7,358 nucleotides of DNA from an uncultured Clostridia bacterium. Lineage in GTDB: Bacteria; Bacillota; Clostridia; TANB77; CAG-508. The translations under genes were made by a program, and so were the position numbers. Location of the stretch: NCBI GenBank assembly GCA_948934525.1, contig CAQZSK010000015.1, positions 1 to 7,358 on the forward strand. Direction: 5' to 3'. The first letter of the stretch is position 1, and every line of letters begins with the position of its first letter. Below are positions 1-6,900 of the stretch, piece after piece. Under the pieces are notes generated by a model. It searched no databases, had not been told where the DNA came from, and saw nothing but the letters and a program-made list of their open reading frames with translations.

Positions 1-77
1 GTGGTGATGACAACAAACCGGGTGGTGATGACAACAAACCGGGTGGTGATGACAACAAACCGGGTGGTGATGACAAT
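1..77 (+). repeat. 21-bp tandem repeat encoding GGDDNKP
   Basis: Copies begin at about base 0 (first G missing at the window edge), 21, 42 and 63; the last diverges after GGTGGTGATGACAA. The first three are identical at the base level apart from the edge. Each unit is 21 bp, exactly seven codons, so gain or loss of a unit keeps the frame. The array runs off the left edge, so its true copy number cannot be seen. Confidence 0.95.
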
Positions 78-686
78 GATGAACCTATTGTAGATGTTGA
101 ACCTGGAGATGGAAACGGAAATCAGGGTGGAGGCTCTGAAGGAGACAATGAAAATCCAGGAGCAGGCGGAGGCTCTGGAGGCAGTGATGAGAGTGACAAT
201 GATGAGCCTATTGTAGATGTTGAACCTGGAGATGGAAACGGAAATCAGGGCGGAGGCTCTGGAGGGAGCAACGAAAATCCAGGAGCAGGTGGAGGCTCTG
301 ATGGAAACTCTGAAGACGGTGATGATGAACCTACTGTAGATGTAGGTACTGGAGAAGGAAACGGAAATCAGGGCGGAGGCTCTGGTGGGAGCAACGAAAA
401 TCCAGGATCAGGTGGAGGCTCTGGTGGAAACTCTGAAGACAGTGATGATGAACCTACTGTAGACGTAGGCACTGGAGAAGGAAATGGAAATCAGGGCGGA
501 AGCTCTGGTGGGAGCAACGAAAATCCAGGATCAGGTGGAGGCTCTGGTGGAAACGATGATTCAGGTGGAGACTCTGAAAACAGTGAGGTCAGTAATGATG
601 AACCGACTGTAGATGTTGGTTCTGGAGAAGGAAATGGAAATCAGGCAGAAGGTTCTAATGGAGGAAACATTAATGTAGGTGTTTAG
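1..686 (+). CDS. 3' end of a Gly/Asp-rich repeat protein (5' partial)
   Basis: The frame is read from base 3 and is open to a TAG at 684-686, giving 227 residues of the C-terminal part. The family is not recognised and no folded domain is visible. The visible part is all low complexity: about three and a half copies of a 7-residue GGDDNKP repeat, then five copies of a 41-residue repeat with an acidic DEP(I/T)VDV core followed by GNGNQGGGS and NENPG(A/S)GGGSGG segments. It is rich in Gly, Asp, Asn, Glu and Ser, has no Cys, and should be acidic and disordered. It ends GGNINVGV with no LPXTG motif, hydrophobic helix or basic tail, so this end is not a sortase or membrane anchor. Gly-containing GGC, GGT and CCG codons are commoner here than in the next gene. 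A spacer or tail of a secreted or surface protein is an inference from composition and the neighbouring gene. The coding call is secure because every repeat period and the one insertion are multiples of three; function is unknown. Confidence 0.85.
   Translation, partial: GDDNKPGGDDNKPGGDDNKPGGDDNDEPIVDVEPGDGNGNQGGGSEGDNENPGAGGGSGGSDESDNDEPIVDVEPGDGNGNQGGGSGGSNENPGAGGGSDGNSEDGDDEPTVDVGTGEGNGNQGGGSGGSNENPGSGGGSGGNSEDSDDEPTVDVGTGEGNGNQGGSSGGSNENPGSGGGSGGNDDSGGDSENSEVSNDEPTVDVGSGEGNGNQAEGSNGGNINVGV
75..662 (+). repeat. 123-bp (41-aa) tandem repeat, five copies
   Basis: The GAA of the conserved DEP core falls at 81, 204, 327, 450 and 600. The first three intervals are exactly 123 bp; the last is 150 bp, that is 123 plus 27 bp (nine codons). 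Copies 1 and 2 encode DEPIVDVEPGDGNGNQ; copies 3 and 4 encode DEPTVDVGTGEGNGNQ; copy 5 encodes DEPTVDVGSGEGNGNQ and is truncated after that, near the stop codon. The pairs 1/2 and 3/4 are most alike, which suggests stepwise duplication. The extra 27 bp before copy 5 contains a second TCAGGTGGAG-type segment (561-570) and looks like a local duplication. Confidence 0.93.
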
Positions 687-717
687 AGAAAGTTCGGTTT
701 TTAACAAAAGTAAGGCT

Positions 718-757
718 AACCCAGAGATAACATTGTTATCTCTGGGTTCTCTTTTTT
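718..757 (+). terminator. Intrinsic (Rho-independent) terminator
   Basis: AACCCAGAGATAAC (718-731) and GTTATCTCTGGGTT (735-748) form a perfect 14-bp stem with a 3-base ATT loop. CTC and six T (752-757) follow. It begins 31 bases after the TAG of the upstream repeat gene. The T tract is only on the 3' side for + strand transcription; the opposite side lacks a comparable run, so the terminator appears to work in one direction and separates the two genes. Confidence 0.93.
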
Positions 758-810
758 AGCTTAAAAATCGAAAAAATGCAAAAAAAACGCACATAATTTC
801 TTTACATAAC
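758..810 (+). promoter_or_regulatory. A-tract region upstream of the promoter
   Basis: Three runs of A at 763-767, 771-776 and 780-787 lie between the terminator and the -35 box. A-rich DNA just upstream of a -35 element often acts as an UP element or as bent DNA, but the 8-9 bp spacing is not a clean helical repeat and the runs end more than 20 bp before the -35. A role in boosting expression is only inferred; no operator-like inverted repeat is visible here. Confidence 0.35.
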
Positions 811-839
811 TTGAAATTTTGGAAAAAATGGTGTATAAT
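811..839 (+). promoter_or_regulatory. Sigma-A type promoter of the giant surface-protein gene
   Basis: The -35 box TTGAAA (811-816) differs from TTGACA at one base. The spacer is 17 bp (817-833) and the -10 box TATAAT (834-839) is perfect. Transcription should start near 846-848, leaving an untranslated leader of about 30 bases. With the terminator just upstream, this should be the gene's own promoter. No clear regulator site overlaps it. Confidence 0.88.
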
Positions 840-864
840 GGAAAATATGAGATAAAAAAATAAT

Positions 865-871
865 AGGAGGG
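865..871 (+). promoter_or_regulatory. Ribosome binding site for the giant surface-protein gene
   Basis: AGGAGGG at 865-871 lies 6 bases before the ATG at 878. This near-perfect Shine-Dalgarno sequence fixes the start at 878 rather than at the in-frame ATGs at codons 7 (896) and 10 (905), which have no such site at a suitable distance. Confidence 0.92.
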
Positions 872-877
872 TACACA

Positions 878-964
878 ATGAAACCAACTAAAAAAATGAA
901 CAAAATGTGGGCTATCATTATAGTAATATTAGGAACTTTAATGATGCCTCTTAGAATAGCCGGT
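878..964 (+). other. Signal peptide region of the giant surface protein
   Basis: Residues 1-11 carry five Lys and form the n-region. Residues 12-25 (AIIIVILGTLMMPL) form the hydrophobic core. Arg26 then precedes IAG, after which polar NTNQAP begins. Cleavage after Ala28 or Gly29 would fit small-residue preferences, though the Arg between core and site is atypical. Without cleavage the segment could remain as an N-terminal membrane anchor. No lipobox is possible because there is no Cys. Confidence 0.75.
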
Positions 965-3900
965 AACACAAATCAAGCACCGACTATTACTTTTGGACAA
1001 ATGGGAGGTGAAGTATTAAAAGACTCAAAAGTTGCGGTAACAGCAACTGATCCAGAGGGAGACGGCGTTGAGAGATTTGAGTATATGTGGGATTGGTATA
1101 TTCTAGATCAAGTAGATATATACAAACCTAGATGGACTACTATGAAGTCTACACGTACTTACAATGTGCCAGTACCAACAACTGCAGGACTACATACTTT
1201 ACGTATTCGTGCATTAGATGAACATGGAAATTCATCTAATTGGATTATTGTACCATATTATATTGTAGATAGACTAAGTGCAGCACCAGATACAACAGGT
1301 CCAGTTATTGATAAGGCTTCATTACCAGCAGAAAAAGCAGCACTAGAATTAGGAACAAAATTATCAATTAAAGCTACTGATGCTGAATCTGGAGTTTATT
1401 ATATTGCTTATGCTTGGAAGAAAACAGGTGAAGCAGTACCTACGGCTAGTGAATATACAAGGATTTTCCAACCTATTAATGGAACTATTACAGGTATACC
1501 AGTACCAACAACAACTGGTAAATGGACATTATACACATTTGGTGGAAATTCAACCTATGATAATGCAAGTCAATTATTTATCACAGGTAATAGATATAGC
1601 CCTGATTATGAGATTGTAGATACATCAGGTTTAAAAGCGAGCATTCAAAAAGTTGAAAGTGCAAATTATAAACAAGAAAATTATACAACAAACAGTTGGA
1701 ATACATATAAAAATGCATTAACAACAGCCAAGAGTGTAGTAAGTAGTACTACTAGAAATCAAACACAAATTAATAATGCAAAAACAAGTTTAGAATCAGC
1801 AGCTAACGGTTTAGTAAACGTTTCTGCTTTAAAAGCAAGCATTGCAACAGCAGGAACAAAAGTACAAGCTGACTATTCAGTAGCAAGCTGGTCAACTTTT
1901 ATGACAGCAAAAACAGAAGCTGAACAATTAATAGCAAATGGAAATGCAACTACAGCACAAGTAGCCGCAGCAAAAACAAAATTAGATAATGCAATGAATG
2001 CATTAACTGTTGATAAAACAGCATTAACAGCTGCTATCAATAGAGCAAAAGCATTAACAGCTGCAAACTATACGGAAGGAAGCTATTCAGCTGTAACAAA
2101 TGCTTTAAATGGAGCAGAAAGTTTAACAAAACAAAGTGAAATTGATGCCAGAACAACACAAATTACTAATGCAATAAATAGCTTAGTAGACATTTCTGGT
2201 TTAAAAGCGAGCTTAGAAATAGCAGGAACAAAAGTACAAACTGATTATTCAAAAGCAAGTTGGGATGTATTTACTGCTAAGAAGAATGCAGCAGAAATAG
2301 TACGTAATAATAAAAATGCAACTACAGCACAAGTAGAAACAGCAAAAACTGAATTAGACAATGCAATGAATGAATTAACTGTTGATAGAACGGCTTTAAC
2401 TAATATTCTTGCAGAAGCTAAAGTAGAGTTAGATAAAGGAAGTGCACATTTTACTAAAACAAGTTATGAAGCTTTAATGGGAAAAATGGAAGGTGTAGCT
2501 AGTCTAACAAAACAAAGTGAAATAGATCAAAGAGTAACAGAAATAAGAAGTGCAATTGATGCATTAGTAGATATTTCTGGTTTAAGAACAAGCCTAGAAA
2601 CAGCAGGAACAAAAGTACAAGAAGAATATTCAACAGCTAGTTGGGAAGCTTTTATAACTAAAAAAGAAGCAGCACAAGAAGTATTAGATAATGTAAGTGC
2701 AACAAAAGAACAAGTGGCAGAAGCAAAAACAGCATTAGATAATGCAATGTCAAACTTAACAGTAGATAAAACAGCATTAACAGATATTCTTGCAGAAGCA
2801 AATGGAAAAGTAGCAGAAAACTTTACGGAAACAAGTTATGCAGCTTTAACACAAGCAAAAGAAGGAGCAGAAGGTTTAACAAAACAAAATGAAATTGATG
2901 ATAAAGTAACAGAAATAAGAAATGCAATAGATGCATTAGTAGATATTTCTGGTTTAAAAGCAAGCTTAGAAACAGCAGAAACAAAAGTAGAAGAAGATTA
3001 CTCAAAAGCAACTTGGGAAGCTTTTGTAGCTAAAAAAGCAGCAGCAGAAGCAGTACTAGAAAACCCAAGTGCAACAAAAGAACAAGTAGCAGAAGCAAAA
3101 ACAGAATTAGATAATGCAATGACAGCATTAACAACAGACAAAACAGATTTAGAAGCAGTTATTGCAGAAGCAGCTAAGAAAAATGAAGCTGATTATTCAA
3201 AAGAAACTTGGACAATATTTGTACAAGAAAAAGCAGCAGCAGAAGCAGTTTTAGCAAAAAATGATGCAACACAAAAAGAAATTGATGATGCAAAAGCAGC
3301 TCTAGAAACAGCAATGGCTGGATTAACAACTAGCAGAGCTGGATTAGAAAATGCAATTAAAGAAGCAGAAAAAGATGAATATAGTGAAGCAAATAAAGAC
3401 AATTATACCTTAGACAGCTATACAGCATATTCAGAGGCTTTAACAGTAGCAAAAGCTGTATTAGCAGATGAGACAGCAACACAAACACAAATTAATAAAG
3501 CAAAAGAAGACTTAGAACAAGCTGTTAAGAGTTTGGTAAGTATTAAAGAATTAAAAGACAGTATTACAGCAGCAACAAGTGAAGAAATTAATGCAGCTGA
3601 TTATTCAACAGAAAGTTATCAAGCATATGTAGATGCATTAGCAGAAGCAAGAAGAATTGTAAGTAAAACAGATGCAACTGAAAAAGAAGTAAATGATGCA
3701 AAAATAGCATTAGATTCAGCTTTTGAAGGACTAACATTTGATAATACTGCTTTATTAAAACTTATTGTAGAAGCAGAAAAAATAGCAGGAGATAATTATA
3801 CAAAAGGAAGTTATAAAACATTAAGTGATGCACTAAATGGTGCAAAAGAACTAACAAAACAAAGTGAAATTGATGCTAGATTAGAAGCTATCCAAGATGC

Positions 3901-6900
3901 AATAGATAACCTAGTAGACATTTCAGCATTAAAAACAGCAATAGAGACAGCAAATGGAAAACAAGAAACAGATTACTCAGAAGCAACTTGGGGACCATTT
4001 GAAGCAGCAAGAATAGCAGCACAAGGTGTATTAGAAAATGAAAATGCAACTCAAAATGAAGTAGACACAGTATTAGCAACTTTAAATGATACAATGACAG
4101 CCTTAACAACTGATACATCAGTATTAGATAAGGTTATTCAAGATGCAGAAAAATTAAATGCAGCAGATTATACTAAAATAACTCATGATGCATTAAAAGC
4201 AAAAATAGAAGCTGCAAAACTTGTATTAGAAAATGAAAATGCAACTCAAAGTGAATTAAATGCACAAGTAACAGAAATTCAAAATGCAGTAAAAGCATTA
4301 GTAAATATTTCTGCTTTAAAAACGAGCCTAAATACAGCAAATGAAAAGCTAGAAGCAGATTACTCAGAAGCAACTTGGGGACCATTTGAAGAAGCAAGAA
4401 CAGCAGCACAAAGTGTATTAGATAATGAAAATGCGACTCAAAATGAAGTAGACACAGCATTAGCAACTTTGACAGAAAAGATGAATGCTTTAGATGTAGA
4501 TAAAACAGCATTAAACAAGGCAATTGAGGATGCAGGAAAATTAAATGCAGCGGATTATACAGCAGGAAGCTATGCAGTACTAGAAGAAAAATTAGATGGA
4601 GCAGAAGATTTAACAAAACAATCTGATATTGATGCAAGAGTAGATGAAATTAATGCAGCAATCAATGCATTAGTAAATATTAAAGAATTAAAAGAAGTAG
4701 TTGCAGAAGCAGCTAGAAAAAATGAATCTGATTATTCAGAAGAGACTTGGACAACATTTGAACAAGCAAAAGTAAAAGCAGAAGCAATTTTAGCAAAAAA
4801 TAATGCAACACAAGATGAAGTAGATGCAGCAAAAACAGAATTACAAACAGCAATGGATGCATTAAAAGCAGATAAAAAAGCATTAACAGATATTATTGCA
4901 GAAGCAAAAGCTTTAGAAAATACAAAAGCAGATTACACAGCAGGAAGCTATGCAAAAGTAATAGAAGCATTAGTAGGTGCAGATGAACTAGCAAACGATC
5001 TAGATGCATCACAAGAAGATGTTAATAATAAAGTAAAAGAAATTAGAGATGCAATTGATGGTTTAGTTGACCTTACAGATTTAAAAGCAATTATAGCAAT
5101 AGCAGATAAAAAGGTAGTAGAAGAACAAGGTGACTATTCAGACAAAACATGGGAAGCCTTTTTAGCTGAAAAATTAGCAGCAGAAACAGTCAGAGATGAT
5201 GCAAATGCAACCAAAGAAGCTGTTGCAGAAGCTATTACTAACTTAAGTGCGGCAATGGAAGACTTAGCTGCAGATAAAACAGCGTTAGTTGCTATTCTTC
5301 AAGAAGTACAAGCAATATCAGCACATCAAAATGACTATACTGCAATAACTTTTGAAGCATTAATGAAAACATTAGAAGGCATTAATGATTTAACAAAGCA
5401 ATCAGAGATTGATGCAAAAGTAGCAGAAATTAGAGCAGCAATTAATGCATTAGAGAAAGAAAAAGTAGATACTAGTGCAGTAGATAATTTTGTAAAATCG
5501 CTAGTTAGTACAGATTATACAAACTGGACAGACTTTATGAAACTAGTAGATGATGTAAAATCTGAAGATTTACAAAGCGTATTTGATAGTAGAGTATCAG
5601 AAGTAATAGATTTTCCATTAACAGCAAAAGAAGTAGATCAAACTGAATTAGATCAATATTTAGCAACTTTATTACCAAGTGAATCTTATACAAATTGGGA
5701 TGAGTTCGAACAATTAGTAAAAGATGCTCAATCGGTTAACGATTTACAAAGTAAATTTGATGCAAAATTAAAATTAGTTAAAGCATTTAAATTAGAAGTA
5801 AAAATTATAACAATAGATACAAGCAAAGTAGAGTTCCAAACAGAATTTGTATATAATGGAACAGATTATGAACAAAATGGAACAGAACAAAAAGTTCAAT
5901 TAAAAACAGGAACAAAATTACCAGAAGGTTTAACAATCGTTGATTTTGGTAAAGGAAGAACAAATGCAGGAACAACTCAGGTAACAGTAACTTTTGGAGT
6001 AACTGATAGCACAAAGTATGCATTGAGTGAAGCAACTAGAACACTAGATCTAACAATCAAACCAGCACCAGTAGAAATTACAGCAGATGATTTTGTAACA
6101 GAATTAACATACAATGGTCAACCACAAAAAGTTTCATTAAAAGATACTGTAAAATTACCTAAAGGAATTGTTATCACAAGTAATACTACAACAAGAATGA
6201 ATATAGGAACAACAGTAGGTGCAACAGTAAAATTTGGTTATCAAGAAGATTATGAAGGAATTAAAAATTATGCTGTACCAGCTGCAGTAACTGGTTTATC
6301 AGTAACTATTAAACCAGCAACAATAGAAATTACAGCAGATGATTTTGTAACAGAAGTTCCTTATAACGGAGCAGCACAAACTGTTCAATTAACAGAAGAG
6401 GCAAAAGCAAAATTACCAGAAGAGATTATTATTACAGACTTTGGCGGAACAAGAGAGAATATAGGAACAAAAACAGGAATCACAGTAAAATTTGGTTATG
6501 ATAAAGCTTATACTGGATATAAAAACTATACTGTACCAGCACCAGTTAGTGGATTATCATTAACTATTAAACCAGCAATAATAGAAATTACAGCAAATGA
6601 TTTTGTAACAGAAGTTCTTTACAATGGAGCTGCTCAAACAGTTCAATTAACAGAAGAAGCAAAAGCAAAATTACCAGAAGGAATAATAATTACAAACTAT
6701 GGTGGAACAAGAGAAAACGTAGGAACAAAAACAGGAATTACTGTAAAATTTGGTTATGATTCAAAATATACTGGATATAAAAACTATGCTGTTCCAGCAC
6801 CAGTTAGTGGCTTATCATTAACCATTAAGCCAGCACCAATCCCAACTCCAATTAGTAAAAATGACTTTATTACAAGCTTTACATATACTGGAGATGAATA

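Noticed and set aside
1..77. Possible CRISPR-like direct repeat
   Set aside because: The 21-bp units are directly adjacent with no spacers and are in frame with a protein; this is a coding tandem repeat.
120..660. RTX-type calcium-binding nonapeptides or collagen-like repeats
   Set aside because: The Gly/Asp-rich segments do not keep the GGxGxDxxx nonapeptide spacing, and Gly does not occur at every third residue.
640..686. LPXTG or other C-terminal cell-wall anchor
   Set aside because: The last residues (GGNINVGV) contain no LPXTG-like motif, hydrophobic stretch or basic tail.
687..717. Small gene or RNA between the TAG and the terminator
   Set aside because: The 31 bases hold no start with a ribosome binding site and no stable structure apart from the terminator stem that follows.
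1380..1619. Forward 79-residue open frame in another frame within the second Ig-like domain
   Set aside because: It overlaps the secure long frame, starts without a Shine-Dalgarno sequence and has no domain pattern.
3193..3402. Minus-strand Ala/Ser-rich open frame inside the FIVAR array
   Set aside because: It arises from reading the GCA-rich codons of the + strand gene on the opposite strand; no start signal or promoter supports it.
4173..4637. Leu-rich open frame on the minus strand, with similar ones at 2823-3011, 3888-4118 and 5805-6035
   Set aside because: They are complements of the Ala/Lys/Glu-rich repeats (for example TTC and TGC/TTT read from GAA and GCA/AAA), have no ribosome binding site, and lie wholly inside the clear + strand gene.
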